A stretch of 64,000 nt of DNA from positions 1 through 64,000 of the forward strand of contig CAZXUI010000009.1 of assembly GCA_964643885.1 (NCBI GenBank). Direction: 5' to 3'. This document shows, piece after piece, positions 54,114 to 63,577 of this stretch (the first letter of the stretch is position 1; each line of letters starts with the position of its first letter). A model generated the notes under the pieces. The model searched no databases and was not told the origin of the DNA. It was given only the letters and a program-made list of their open reading frames with translations. Made by a program: the position numbers and the translations under genes. This DNA comes from CAADGL01 sp964643885 (GTDB lineage: Bacteria; Planctomycetota; Phycisphaerae; UBA1845; Fen-1342).

Positions 54114-55454
54114 TCAATCGGGGCGACGGCCGCTGTGATCCGACTCTTGTTTCTCCCATCGCTCTCGGATCTTAATCGCCCGAGTAGCGGAATCTCGAGT
54201 ACGTTGCAGCGCTCGCTTCGACCACGGGAGGCTGAGAACCTGCGAATACTCTTGAATAGACGAGCATCGAAAGTCGTTGTTCAGCAAGCGTAGTAGGTGC
54301 GGATCTATGAGGGCCTTCACGAACCAAGCGACAGTCTCATTGCTATCGTCTGACCGAGCAGCGTGAACATAGCGATTCCGATATCTCCGCACATAGGATA
54401 GCACATCCTTCACAATATCGCGGTCAGCGAAAAGCCACGATGCCCTATCTATCGTTTTGTCATAAGCGCTCCCGGCGGTATTTGTAATTGTTTCTAGAAT
54501 ACTCCAAAGCTTCAGGAACGCGTCATCGGGGTTTGGCCTGCTCAGGGCGAATGCGTAACGAATGATCAACGCCCTGAGCTCAGGTCGAAATGGCGATCGC
54601 CGCAGTTGACCTACTGAGCGCCGGCGATGCTGCTCCAACTTCTCCCAGTCATTCGGTGGTGCAAAGGCGACAACCTCACGAGGGTAGTCCGGTTCGTACC
54701 AATACAGGTCGTCCACTGGCTTTCCGCTCGGAAAGTGCAGTGTGTGAAATGATCCGATGTGAACAACTCCGAGCGGACGCCTACTGGTTCCACCTAGTGA
54801 TCTGGACCATCTCGGTCCCATGAAGAGGTTCCAGAAGCCGCACAGTAGGGCGAGAGCTTCGAGTGCTCTTTCGACGGCGTCGAAGTTGCTTCGACCGCGT
54901 GACTGGATCAGGATGGAGATGCGGGGCGGACGCAAGGTGGCTTTCATTCTCGTTCCATGCTCCAGTTCGAAGCGAAGGCTATCGGGAACCGGGTATCTCC
55001 GTCGGGAGACTAAGGGCATGATTTTATGGCCGTCGATCAAGATGCGCTTTGACGGCAGCGATTTGACGGAAAGGTCGGTAACGAGATGAAATTGAGTGTC
55101 GGGTTTCAAAAAATAGGCAGCAGCCTCGTTGTCTGCAGCTTCAATCATAAGCTTCGGAGCAATCGGCGTCTGTCCTCCTGTTTTTTGAATGACCTTTTTT
55201 AGCGCGCGTCGCAGAATGTCACGGGAATCATACGGGTTGAGCTCCTGGTCGTCCGGGCGCTGTATGAGGATACTCCCGAGGGCGGCCTGCTCGAAGACCT
55301 CGAACAGGGGGTGATTCCACACCACTGTCTCTTGATCTTGGATTCTCGCGCTCCGCCCTAATTCGGCGAGCATGTGCCGAGGCGCACATCCGCTATCTGG
55401 ATTTGTGTCTTGTGTATCGTTCGGCTTGCGCCAATACGCATATCGCGTACTCAT
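54114..55454 (-). CDS. HEPN-domain protein (Apea-like), AT-richer than its neighbours
   Basis: A 446-residue protein. The C-terminal part has the features of a HEPN domain: FLKLWSILETITN, DRASWLFADRDIVKDVLSYV and the R-x4-H motif (Arg359 to His364 in RNRYVH), which in active HEPN proteins is an RNase site. The N-terminal 250 residues match nothing I know. Codon and base use differ from neighbours: 54361-54420 has 28 of 60 G/C. It overlaps the tryptophanase stop in ATGA and may be read through. HEPN proteins of this type are common in defence systems; no partner is seen here. Confidence 0.72.
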   Translation of the reverse strand: MSTRYAYWRKPNDTQDTNPDSGCAPRHMLAELGRSARIQDQETVVWNHPLFEVFEQAALGSILIQRPDDQELNPYDSRDILRRALKKVIQKTGGQTPIAPKLMIEAADNEAAAYFLKPDTQFHLVTDLSVKSLPSKRILIDGHKIMPLVSRRRYPVPDSLRFELEHGTRMKATLRPPRISILIQSRGRSNFDAVERALEALALLCGFWNLFMGPRWSRSLGGTSRRPLGVVHIGSFHTLHFPSGKPVDDLYWYEPDYPREVVAFAPPNDWEKLEQHRRRSVGQLRRSPFRPELRALIIRYAFALSRPNPDDAFLKLWSILETITNTAGSAYDKTIDRASWLFADRDIVKDVLSYVRRYRNRYVHAARSDDSNETVAWFVKALIDPHLLRLLNNDFRCSSIQEYSQVLSLPWSKRALQRTRDSATRAIKIRERWEKQESDHSGRRPD

Positions 55455-56809
55455 GACAGCTCCCGAAACCTCGCCGTAAAGTGCCGCAGCGTCGGCGGCT
55501 GGTCGACGATCTCCAGGCCGCGGAGCCTCTCCCGCTCGGCGAACAGCTCCACGGCCGCCTCGATCACGTAGTCGATGTGGCTCTGCGTATAGACGCGGCG
55601 GGGGATCGCGAGCCGCACCAGCTCCATCGCCGGCGGCTGCCCCTGCCCGCCGAACATGACGCTGCCGATCTCGACCGCGCGGATGCCGCCGACGCGATAC
55701 AGGCCGCAGACGACGGCCTGCCCGGGGAAACGCTCCGGCGGGATATGCCGGCAGAAGGCGGCCGCGTCGATGTAGATCGCATGCCCGCCCGGCGGCTCGA
55801 CGATCTGAATGCCGGCCGCCAGCAGCCTTTCTCCCAGGTACGCCGTGCTGCGGATGCGGTATTCGAGGTAGTCCTCGTGCGTGACCTCCTCGAGGCCCTG
55901 GGCCATCGCCTCCAGGTCGCGGCCGGCCAGGCCGCCGTAGGTGATGTACCCCTCGGTCAGGATCAGCAGCTCATCTGCGCGGCGCATCAGCTCGCGCTCG
56001 CGGATCAGCAGCAAGCCGCCGATGTTCACCAGGCCGTCCTTCTTGGCGCTGATGGTGGCGCCGTCGGCCAGGTCGAACATCTCGCGGACGATCTCGCGGA
56101 CGGAGCGCTGCTGCTGGCCCGGCTCGCGCAGCTTGATGAAGTACGCGTTCTCGGCGAAGCGGCAGGCGTCGAGAAACAGCGGCAGGTTGTGCCGGTCGCA
56201 GACCGCGCGGACGGCCCGGATGTTCTCGAGGCTGACGGGCTGGCCGCCGCCGCTGTTGTTGGTGACGGTGAGCATGACGAGGGGGATTCGTTCGCGGCCG
56301 ACGTCGCGGATGAGGGCCTCCAGGCGGCCGACATCCATGTTGCCCTTGAAGGGGTGGCGGCTGGTGGGGTGGCGGCCTTCCTCGATCACCAGGTCGACGG
56401 CCCGGGCGCCGGAGTGCTCGACATTGGCGCGGGTCGTGTCGAAGTGGTTGTTATTGGGGACGACTTTGCCGGGTCCGCCGACGAGCTCGAAGAGAATGCG
56501 TTCGCTGGCGCGGCCCTGGTGCGTGGGCAGGATGTGCTCGAAGCCGGTCAGCTCGCGGACGGTCGATTCCAGCACGAACCAGCTTCGGGCGCCGGCGTAG
56601 GACTCGTCGCCGCGCATGATGCCGGCCCATTGGAGACTGCTCATGGCGCCGGTGCCGCTATCGGTGAGCAGGTCGATCAGCACGTCGTCGGCGTGGATGA
56701 GGAAGGGGTTGAAGCCGGCCTGGCGGAGAATCTGTTCGCGCTGCTCGCGCGTGGTCATGCGGATGGGCTCGACGACCTTGATGCGGAAGGGCTCGATGAT
56801 GGTTTTCAT
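55451..56809 (-). CDS. tnaA: Tryptophanase
   Basis: A 452-residue PLP beta-eliminating lyase. It shares the whole family framework: EPFRIKVVEPIRMTTREQRE, LIDLLTDSGTGAMS, ILPTHQGRASE, DACRFAENAYFIKLRE, the PLP lysine Lys257 in SAKKDGLVNIGG, then GYITYGGLAGRDLEAMA and PRRVYTQSHID. The C-terminal YRVGGIRAVEIGS fits tryptophanase better than tyrosine phenol-lyase, which is the alternative. It would convert tryptophan to indole, pyruvate and ammonia. A downstream HEPN gene overlaps its stop by 4 bp. Confidence 0.9.
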   Translation of the reverse strand: MKTIIEPFRIKVVEPIRMTTREQREQILRQAGFNPFLIHADDVLIDLLTDSGTGAMSSLQWAGIMRGDESYAGARSWFVLESTVRELTGFEHILPTHQGRASERILFELVGGPGKVVPNNNHFDTTRANVEHSGARAVDLVIEEGRHPTSRHPFKGNMDVGRLEALIRDVGRERIPLVMLTVTNNSGGGQPVSLENIRAVRAVCDRHNLPLFLDACRFAENAYFIKLREPGQQQRSVREIVREMFDLADGATISAKKDGLVNIGGLLLIRERELMRRADELLILTEGYITYGGLAGRDLEAMAQGLEEVTHEDYLEYRIRSTAYLGERLLAAGIQIVEPPGGHAIYIDAAAFCRHIPPERFPGQAVVCGLYRVGGIRAVEIGSVMFGGQGQPPAMELVRLAIPRRVYTQSHIDYVIEAAVELFAERERLRGLEIVDQPPTLRHFTARFRELS

Positions 56810-57035
56810 CGCGGGCTCCAGGGGCGGGCGCGCGGGCCCGCCGTACTGAGCGGTGCGAGAAGGGATTCTCGCACCAGCGAGAGTTCACGTGCATGGTCTC
56901 TGGCGCCTTTCGGGTAGCGGTCCTGCCCCCGCCCGCTCCCTCACGGTCGCGGTTCGGATCAGGCTCTACGGGCGAGACGCCCGTACCACCCGGGCACACA
57001 GTGGCGGGCATGCAGGCCCGTCCGGTCTGGAATTC
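56810..57035. other. Short spacer with repeat fragments
   Basis: A piece of the GGTCGCGGTTCGGATC module family occurs near 56943. No gene. Confidence 0.6.
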
Positions 57036-58514
57036 CTATGGTTTCCAGGCACGGAGCGTCTCGAGCGGGCCGGTCGCCGCCGGGCCGAGAATCGCGGCGA
57101 GGCTGTCCTGGCTGGCCGCGGCCACCGTCCGCTCGAACTGCTGCTGCGTCTGCCCGGCGCTGAGGGCGAACAGCAGCGTCATTCCCGCCAGCAGCAGCCA
57201 GGCACACATCGCCACGCCGGCGATGCGGACGGCCGCCGTCCCCGGTGCGGATTTTTCGCCCGCCGCGTCCGCGCGCGGCCACGTCAGAGCCGTCGCGGCC
57301 AGCGCGACCAGACCGACAAGCAAGGCATACGCCGGCTGCCACCAGATGTATCGCAGGCTCGAGAAATCGGCCCGCAGCTCGCTGCGGACGGCATCGGGCT
57401 GCATCAGCGGCCAGGAGCTGCCGGCCAACAGCAAAAGGGCGGCGATGGCGATGGCCCGCAGCCCGGCCGGTCTCAGCTCGCAGCCGCCCCGCCGTTTCGT
57501 AAACAGGGTCCAGAAAAGGACTAATGTCACCGCCGCCGCGGCCGACCCGCCCCCCGCCAGCCACATCAGTTGGCATGCGGCGAAGACGAGCCGCTCATGT
57601 TCGACCGGGGCGAGTGCGGCTTCGGATTCGAGCCCGAAGTTGGTGTTGGGAAGGCGGTCGAAGGCGGCATGGTACTCGCGGCGGAGCGACCGCAGGGCCG
57701 CGATGATTCGCTCGGCCTCGGCCGCGTCCGAATCGCCCGGCAGCGATTCCAGCGTGCGGGCGAGCAGGTCGGCCGCGAGGAGCCGCAAGCCGGGCGGATT
57801 GGGATCGATCACGAGCGGGCGAAGCAGGCGTATGAGCGTCTCGCGGCAAAGCTCGGCGCCGGCTGCGTCGCCCGCGTCGCGCCGGGCGGCCGCGAGCGCG
57901 ATCAGGTTGCCGGTCAGATACTGTAGCGGCGGTCCGTGCGGCTGGCCGACGAGTCGTTCGGCCAGTGTCGCGGCCGTCCCCGGGGCGACGCGGAGGGCAG
58001 TGTAGGCTCGGTTCCAGGCGGCGATGAGCGGGCGCTGGTGAGGGTCCAGCGAGCCGCTGCGGCAGGACTCGAGGATCGGGCGGACGGAGGTCCATTTCTC
58101 GGCGGGCGACTGGCCGGCGCGGTCGAGCGCCAGCAGGCGAATTGCGAGCAGTTGCACCTGGCCGAAGCGCGTTGAGGGGAGCTCCCGAACGGACTGGGCC
58201 ATCTCGTGCTCGACGGAGTAGGCGTCGCGCTGGCCGAAAAGGGCCGCGACGAAGAGGTTGCTGGTGGTCGAGAGGACGTAGCCCTCGCGGGCTTCGGAGG
58301 ACGCATTTCGGATGGCCAGGCCGAGCGTGTCGCGGACGCGCTTCTGTGCGGAGGGAGTCGCGTAGAGCAGTTCGGCACGGACGAGCGGCGTGGTGGCGGC
58401 GAACCGCAGGCATTGCCAGCCGGCGATGAGGCTGAGCGCGGCCGCACCGAGCAGCAGACCAAGCGGGATCAGGATCGACGGCGGCTGGGCGCGGCGTTTT
58501 GCGGTGGATTGCAT
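57036..58514 (-). CDS. Multi-span membrane protein with helical repeats, unknown function
   Basis: A 492-residue protein. One N-terminal transmembrane helix (ILIPLGLLLGAAALSLIAG) is followed by about 280 residues of helical, TPR-like sequence, then four more hydrophobic helices from about residue 315 to 465. I recognise no family. ATG 58514 is used; a TTG 15 codons upstream is possible. The topology suggests a large exported helical domain held by a C-terminal membrane bundle. It stands alone on the minus strand. Confidence 0.6.
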   Translation of the reverse strand: MQSTAKRRAQPPSILIPLGLLLGAAALSLIAGWQCLRFAATTPLVRAELLYATPSAQKRVRDTLGLAIRNASSEAREGYVLSTTSNLFVAALFGQRDAYSVEHEMAQSVRELPSTRFGQVQLLAIRLLALDRAGQSPAEKWTSVRPILESCRSGSLDPHQRPLIAAWNRAYTALRVAPGTAATLAERLVGQPHGPPLQYLTGNLIALAAARRDAGDAAGAELCRETLIRLLRPLVIDPNPPGLRLLAADLLARTLESLPGDSDAAEAERIIAALRSLRREYHAAFDRLPNTNFGLESEAALAPVEHERLVFAACQLMWLAGGGSAAAAVTLVLFWTLFTKRRGGCELRPAGLRAIAIAALLLLAGSSWPLMQPDAVRSELRADFSSLRYIWWQPAYALLVGLVALAATALTWPRADAAGEKSAPGTAAVRIAGVAMCAWLLLAGMTLLFALSAGQTQQQFERTVAAASQDSLAAILGPAATGPLETLRAWKP

Positions 58515-58588
58515 CGTCGTCAGGCTAGGCGGGCGCGTCGCGAGCGGCAAGTGAGCCAAAGGGCGTCGCTGTGTGTTGTTTCGGGCCG

Positions 58589-59737
58589 TTAGGAGGCGGG
58601 GGCAGGGGGCGGGGCGTGCTTCGGCTGCTGGATCGGCAGACAGATGTCGAAACGGGCGCCGCCCGCCGGTGTATTGGAGGCAGTGATGGTGCCGTGCAGC
58701 TCGCTGACCAGGCCGTAGGCGACGGCCAGCCCCATGCCGGCGTTGCGGGTGCTGCCGTCGCTGAGCTCGCCCTTGGTCGTGTAGAAGGGCTCGAAGAGTC
58801 GGTCCATCTGCTCGGCGCGGATGCCGGGGCCTTCGTCGATGACGGAGATGCGGGCGGTGTTTTCGTCGGTCTGATTGACCAGGATCGTGATGGTCCCGCC
58901 GGGGGGGCTGGCCTCGATCGCGTTTTCGAGCAGGTTGGCGAGCGTGATGAGGATCGGGTCGCGCGGCACGGGCGTCGTGGGCAGGGGGTCGTGCTCGAAG
59001 TGCAGCTTCAGGCCGGAATCGGTGACCTTCTTCTCATTCTCGTCGACGAAGAAGAACACGATCTCGCTCAGGTCGGCCATGTGGCCGCAGCGGTGGTCGG
59101 CCTGGGCGAAGGCGAGCAGTTGCTGTGTGAGCTTTGTGGCGCGGACGACGGCCTCGGCGGTGCGCTTGAGGGCGCGGCGCATGGCGGCCATCGTGTTCAT
59201 GTTCAGGGCGTATTCGAGGCTCGTCGCGATGCTGCACAGCAGGTTGTTGTAATGGTGCGAAACGGCGCCGGAGAGCATGCCGAGCGAGGTGAGCCGCTCG
59301 TGCTTGCGGACGCGGCGGCGGACCTGGATGCGGTCCGTGATGTCGTGAAACCAGACGGACAGGCCGGTCAAGGCGCCCTCATCGTCGCGGATCGGGGCGA
59401 TCCAGACGGCGTAGTCGGTGGCGGGCTCGCCGGGCGGCGTGATCTGTGTGCGGAACTCCAGCGGCTCGCCCTTCTCGATGCAGGTGCGCATACACTTGTC
59501 GAGGACGCCATGGTCGGCGACGGGAAGGACGTCGTGAACCCGGACGCCGTCGTGCCAGCAGCCCGCCAGACGCATCAGCCGCTCGGCCAGCGGGTTCCAG
59601 GCGCGGACGCGGCCGTCCGGCTCGCAGGCGAATACCGCCAGACCGGCCCCCTCGAAGAGCCGCTCGAAGAAGGCGGACTCCAGCCGCGTGGCGGTCGGGA
59701 TGCTGCGGCGCAGGTTGTTAGTCGTGCTGACCGACAT
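58589..59737 (-). CDS. PAS-domain sensor histidine kinase
   Basis: A 382-residue protein with an N-terminal PAS domain (about 25-135: GAGLAVFACEPDGRVRAWNPLAERL), a HisKA region with the phospho-acceptor in LSGAVSHHYNNLL, and a HATPase domain (NLLENAIEASPPGG, DEGPGI, GMGLAVAYGLV). The HisKA H-box reads SHHYNN rather than SHExRN. No transmembrane helix is visible. ATG 59737 overlaps the upstream lipoprotein gene by 20 bp, suggesting co-translation. No response regulator is adjacent. Confidence 0.9.
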   Translation of the reverse strand: MSVSTTNNLRRSIPTATRLESAFFERLFEGAGLAVFACEPDGRVRAWNPLAERLMRLAGCWHDGVRVHDVLPVADHGVLDKCMRTCIEKGEPLEFRTQITPPGEPATDYAVWIAPIRDDEGALTGLSVWFHDITDRIQVRRRVRKHERLTSLGMLSGAVSHHYNNLLCSIATSLEYALNMNTMAAMRRALKRTAEAVVRATKLTQQLLAFAQADHRCGHMADLSEIVFFFVDENEKKVTDSGLKLHFEHDPLPTTPVPRDPILITLANLLENAIEASPPGGTITILVNQTDENTARISVIDEGPGIRAEQMDRLFEPFYTTKGELSDGSTRNAGMGLAVAYGLVSELHGTITASNTPAGGARFDICLPIQQPKHAPPPAPAS

Positions 59738-60638
59738 CACTCACATCCGGGCGGACGAAGATGACGGACTCGTACGCGGTGCCCGCATCTTGCCGCGTCA
59801 GCAGCGCGGTACCTATCAGGCCGGCGACCGAGCCGCGCTCGCTCGGTGCGACGGCGACGAACTCCCCGGGCGCGAGGTCGACGACGAACCGTGCCGCCGG
59901 GAAGACGCTCACGCTCTGGTTCGGCGTGACCTGCCAGCCGCCCAGCTCGCTCCGCGACCAGGCCGTCGAGGCCTGCCGCTGAAGAACGGCGGGCAGAAAG
60001 GCCAGGCGGGTCCGGCCGGATCTCTGCTCGTCTGCCAAGTATTGTATGCGTAAAACGTTACGGCTGTGAGGCCAGGTGGCGCCGTGGAGCTCGCCGGCCG
60101 AGTCGACGAAGAACAGGGTCTGCTCGCGGGGGTCGAGGTCGAGCTCGAGGGCCAGGGGGAAGTCCGGGCGGATGTTGATCGGGGCCGGCTGGCTCACCTT
60201 GATGCCATCGACGTTGTCGAGGATCGCCTTGATCGCCTCCCACCAGCGCTCGTGGCCGATTCCGATGCGGATGCCGTTTCGCCGCAGCCGGAGGGTGTCA
60301 GCGGAGGCCAGGCCGTCCTCGCGAAGGTGATTCCAGATGGCCATGGCCCGTTCCCGTTCGGTGTGGGGCCACTGGATATGCAGAATCTGGATCGTGATGA
60401 CCCGCACGACGGGCGGAGCGAGGGTGGGCAGCGCACTGCGGTCGGAGGTCTCGGTGAAGCCGGTATCGGCGTCCTGCGGCGTGGCCGGCGGCGAACCGGC
60501 CTGTGTCGTTCCCACGGGTAACCAGTTGACGTTCTGAGGGTTACAGGCGGTCAGGGAGAGAACGAGCGCGGCGGCGATTGCCGCGCGACCGATCAGCTTT
60601 GTGCCGGCGATGCGTTTTTCAGGCCGTCGCTGGCGCAT
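59718..60638 (-). CDS. Lipoprotein of unknown function
   Basis: A 306-residue lipoprotein with lipobox LTAC. The body has VVRVITIQILHIQWPHTERERAMAIWNHL and further alpha/beta sequence that I do not recognise. ATG 60638 is where the signal peptide begins; the longer frame upstream is unsupported. It lies between ispD and a histidine kinase gene on the same strand, overlapping the kinase by 20 bp, so it may sense an envelope signal for the kinase. Confidence 0.7.
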   Translation of the reverse strand: MRQRRPEKRIAGTKLIGRAAIAAALVLSLTACNPQNVNWLPVGTTQAGSPPATPQDADTGFTETSDRSALPTLAPPVVRVITIQILHIQWPHTERERAMAIWNHLREDGLASADTLRLRRNGIRIGIGHERWWEAIKAILDNVDGIKVSQPAPINIRPDFPLALELDLDPREQTLFFVDSAGELHGATWPHSRNVLRIQYLADEQRSGRTRLAFLPAVLQRQASTAWSRSELGGWQVTPNQSVSVFPAARFVVDLAPGEFVAVAPSERGSVAGLIGTALLTRQDAGTAYESVIFVRPDVSDVGQHD

Positions 60639-60747
60639 TACCTGCTCGTTCGGTGCCCGGCGGGACCGCGCCTGGTGGCGCGGCGAAGCGAGGCTCCCAG
60701 CTCCCTTCCCGATACCAGCCGTCCATCGTACTGAACCGGGGCGTCGA

Positions 60748-61485
60748 TTACCACTGAGCCTCGTCGAAAGCCCCGAGCGGGCCGGGCGTTTTTGCGCGTC
60801 GCTGCATTCCCTTGAGGATGGCCTCGGCCAGGGCACTGTCGCCAGGGCCGGTAATCTTGAGATTGCGATGGTCCGACTCGACGATGGCGACCGGGTGGCC
60901 GAGGGATTCGACCACCTGGGCGTCGTCCGTGGGGGCGGCGTCGGCCGGCATGTTCGCGTAGGCCTTGATCAGCAGGTCCTTACGGAAGACCTGGGGGGTC
61001 TGGGCCTCGTAGAGGCCGGCCCGGCTGACGGTCTGCTGGATGAGGCGGTCGTCGCCGGCGCGCTTGATGGTGCCGCTGAGCGGAGCGGCGAGGATGGCGG
61101 CGCCGACTTCGGCGGCGCGCTCGAAGACCCGGTCGATCCAGGTGTCGAGCACGCAGGGGCGGACGGCATCGTGCACGGCGACGAGCTCAGCCTCATCGGC
61201 CACGAAGCCGAGGGCGGAGCGGACCGAGTCGAAGCGCTCCTTGCCGCCGCGGACGAGCTTGATGCCCATGAACATGATGTTGGCGGCGTACTTCTCCTTG
61301 ACGACGTCGAAATCGTCGGCGGAAACGGCGAGAATGACCTGGCAGACGTCGGGGCGGGTGAGGAAGAGCTCGATCGAGCGGATGAAGATCGGGCGGTTGT
61401 CGAGCTGCGCGAAGGGCTTTTTGACGTCTCCGCCGAAGCGTTTTCCTGCCCCCGCGGCCGGGATGATGACGGCGACCTTCGGCAT
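60748..61485 (-). CDS. ispD: 2-C-methyl-D-erythritol 4-phosphate cytidylyltransferase
   Basis: A 245-residue enzyme of the MEP isoprenoid pathway that joins CTP and MEP. The nucleotide-binding loop is PAAGAGKRFGGDVKKPF, and VHDAVRPCV, APLSGTIKR and RKDLLIKAY follow. Length is standard. The ATG at 61485 follows GGGAG by 6 bp. It is divergent from the FlgI-like gene and probably leads an operon with the lipoprotein and histidine kinase genes downstream. Confidence 0.94.
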   Translation of the reverse strand: MPKVAVIIPAAGAGKRFGGDVKKPFAQLDNRPIFIRSIELFLTRPDVCQVILAVSADDFDVVKEKYAANIMFMGIKLVRGGKERFDSVRSALGFVADEAELVAVHDAVRPCVLDTWIDRVFERAAEVGAAILAAPLSGTIKRAGDDRLIQQTVSRAGLYEAQTPQVFRKDLLIKAYANMPADAAPTDDAQVVESLGHPVAIVESDHRNLKITGPGDSALAEAILKGMQRRAKTPGPLGAFDEAQW

Positions 61486-61753
61486 TGCGCGCTCCCACTG
61501 AGTCCCCTGCTGTAGGCTATCATGGTGCGGCGCGCGGTCAAGTGTGCGTCGCGCCGCGCGCGCGGCGTCGAGGCGTGCGGCGCGGGCGGGCGGAGGCGGC
61601 GTCGAGGCGGAGATTTGAACGGGCGGGCGAACGCGGGCATGATATGGGTGGGGCAGCAGAGCGCGGCGTGCCGCTTTGAGCGCTGAGCTGCCCGAGTGCG
61701 TCGCACCGCGGGGGAGATGCGAAGGGCTGCGGGGGCCAGACGAGGACAGGCGG

Positions 61754-63577
61754 ATGTCAGTTGTCTACAGGCAGGGCCGACGAGGCGTGGCCGCGCTGGG
61801 CGTGCTGCTGGGGTGGTTGGCGGGTTGCAGCGACCTGGCGTGGGACGGGCTGCAATCCAAGAAACGCGGACCGGAGCCGGGGCCGATCGCGGCCGGCTCA
61901 ATCGATCCGGCGCTGCAAGACACGATCGGCTCGCGGACGCTTCGCTCCGGGGGCGAGGGGATCGTGGTGCGCGGCTTCGGCCTGGTGGTGGGGCTGGGCA
62001 GCAACGGGAGTGCGGATTGTCCCGCAGCCCTGCGCGACTACCTGATCGAGTATCTAACCAAGGAGTTTCTGGAGGTCGGGGGTGCGAACCGGGGCGAGCC
62101 GCCGATTTCGGTCGGCAAGCTGATCGACTCGCTGGATTCCGCTGTCGTGGAGGTGACGGCGGTCATCCCGCCGGGGGCGGCCAAAGGGACGACATTCGAT
62201 GTCCGCGTGCAGGCCGTGCGCGGGACGCAGCCGCGCTCGCTGGAGGGCGGGATGCTGGTGCCGTGCGAGCTGCGCATCTACGAGGCGGACGTGGCCGGAC
62301 GGGGGATGTTCGAGGGGCGTGTGCTGGCACGGGCGCGCGGGCCCGTGTTCACGAATCCCTTCGCAGCGGCGGAGGACGACAAACGACAGAGCGGGATTCG
62401 CGGGCTCGTGATGGGCGGCGGCGTGGCGGTCGAGGAGCGTACGATCCGGTTGCTGTTGACGGAGCCGTCCTATCCGCTGGCGCGGCGGATCGAGGCGCGG
62501 ATCAACGAGCGATTCGGGCACAGCCCGGCGGCGGCACAGGCACTCAGCAAGGGCGAGGTGTGGCTGCGGACGCCGCCGGCGTATCGCGACCGGCCGCTGC
62601 GGTTCGTGCAGGTGGCGGTGCACCTGTACCTCTACAACGAGCCGGCGTTCATCGAGCGGCGTTTGCAGGATATCGCCGGCCGGCTGGAGACGATCGAGAC
62701 GAACGGGGAGAGCTTCTCGATGATCTGGGAGGGGATCGGCCCGGGCGTTCTGCCGCGGATTCAGCCGTTGTATGAGCACGCGGACCCGACGGTGCGGTAC
62801 TACGCGGCCCGCGCGGGGCTGCGCGTGGGGGATGCGTCGGCCGTGCCCGTGCTGGCGGAGACGGCCCTGCGGAAGGCGAGCCCGCTGCGGCTGGCGGCGA
62901 TTCGCGAGCTGGGCGAGAGCGAGTTTCCGCAGGCTCCGGCGCGGCTGCTGCCGCTGCTGGAGGACGAGGATGCGGAGGTGCGAATCGCCGCCTACGAGGC
63001 GCTGGTGGCGCACGCGCATCCGTCGGTGCGGTCGCGCGTGTTCGGAAACGTGCTGGACCCACGGCAGGTGAACCTGAAGCTGGATATCGTGCAGTGCAGC
63101 GGGCGGCCGCTGCTGTACGTGCGGCGGACGGGCGAGCCGCGGATCGCGCTGCTGGGCGGCGACGTGGCCGTTCAGACGCCCATGTTCTACGCGCATCCGG
63201 ACGATCGCATCATCATCAATGCCTCGAGCGCGGGCGAGGAGCTCCATATCAGCTATCGGCTGCCGCTGTCGACACGGCGGGCGGAGCCGATGACGTGCGC
63301 CGCGAACGTGAGCGAGCTGATCGCAGCCCTGGCGGAGCTGCCGCGCAAGTACGACGCGGACGCCCAAGTCGGCGCGGGGCTGCACTATTCCCAAGTGATT
63401 GCGGTGCTTGACCGCCTGTGCCGCGACGGGACGATCCCGGCTCGGCTGGTGCTCGAGCACACGAGCCTGGACGAAATCCTGGGGCCGCAGCCTGAGCGGC
63501 CGGAGGCGGACGAGCCGGCGGGCGAGACGAGCGACCGGGCGGGCAGCGGCGCGGCGGTGGCTGGGAGCCGTACGTGA
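61754..63577 (+). CDS. FlgI-like lipoprotein with C-terminal HEAT-like repeats
   Basis: A 607-residue protein with lipobox LAGC. Residues about 60-300 resemble the flagellar P-ring protein FlgI (VVRGFGLVVGLGSNGSAD, VEVTAVIPPGAAKGTTFDVRV, SLEGGMLVP). The C-terminal 300 residues contain short helical repeats with HEAT-like character (DPTVRYYAARAGLRVGD, DEDAEVRIAAYEALVAHAHPSVRSRV). FlgI is normally about 350 residues and not a lipoprotein, so this may be a specialised P-ring variant or an unrelated secreted assembly factor. ATG 61754 is chosen because the signal peptide begins there. Its stop overlaps the next gene in GTGA. Confidence 0.75.
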   Translation: MSVVYRQGRRGVAALGVLLGWLAGCSDLAWDGLQSKKRGPEPGPIAAGSIDPALQDTIGSRTLRSGGEGIVVRGFGLVVGLGSNGSADCPAALRDYLIEYLTKEFLEVGGANRGEPPISVGKLIDSLDSAVVEVTAVIPPGAAKGTTFDVRVQAVRGTQPRSLEGGMLVPCELRIYEADVAGRGMFEGRVLARARGPVFTNPFAAAEDDKRQSGIRGLVMGGGVAVEERTIRLLLTEPSYPLARRIEARINERFGHSPAAAQALSKGEVWLRTPPAYRDRPLRFVQVAVHLYLYNEPAFIERRLQDIAGRLETIETNGESFSMIWEGIGPGVLPRIQPLYEHADPTVRYYAARAGLRVGDASAVPVLAETALRKASPLRLAAIRELGESEFPQAPARLLPLLEDEDAEVRIAAYEALVAHAHPSVRSRVFGNVLDPRQVNLKLDIVQCSGRPLLYVRRTGEPRIALLGGDVAVQTPMFYAHPDDRIIINASSAGEELHISYRLPLSTRRAEPMTCAANVSELIAALAELPRKYDADAQVGAGLHYSQVIAVLDRLCRDGTIPARLVLEHTSLDEILGPQPERPEADEPAGETSDRAGSGAAVAGSRT

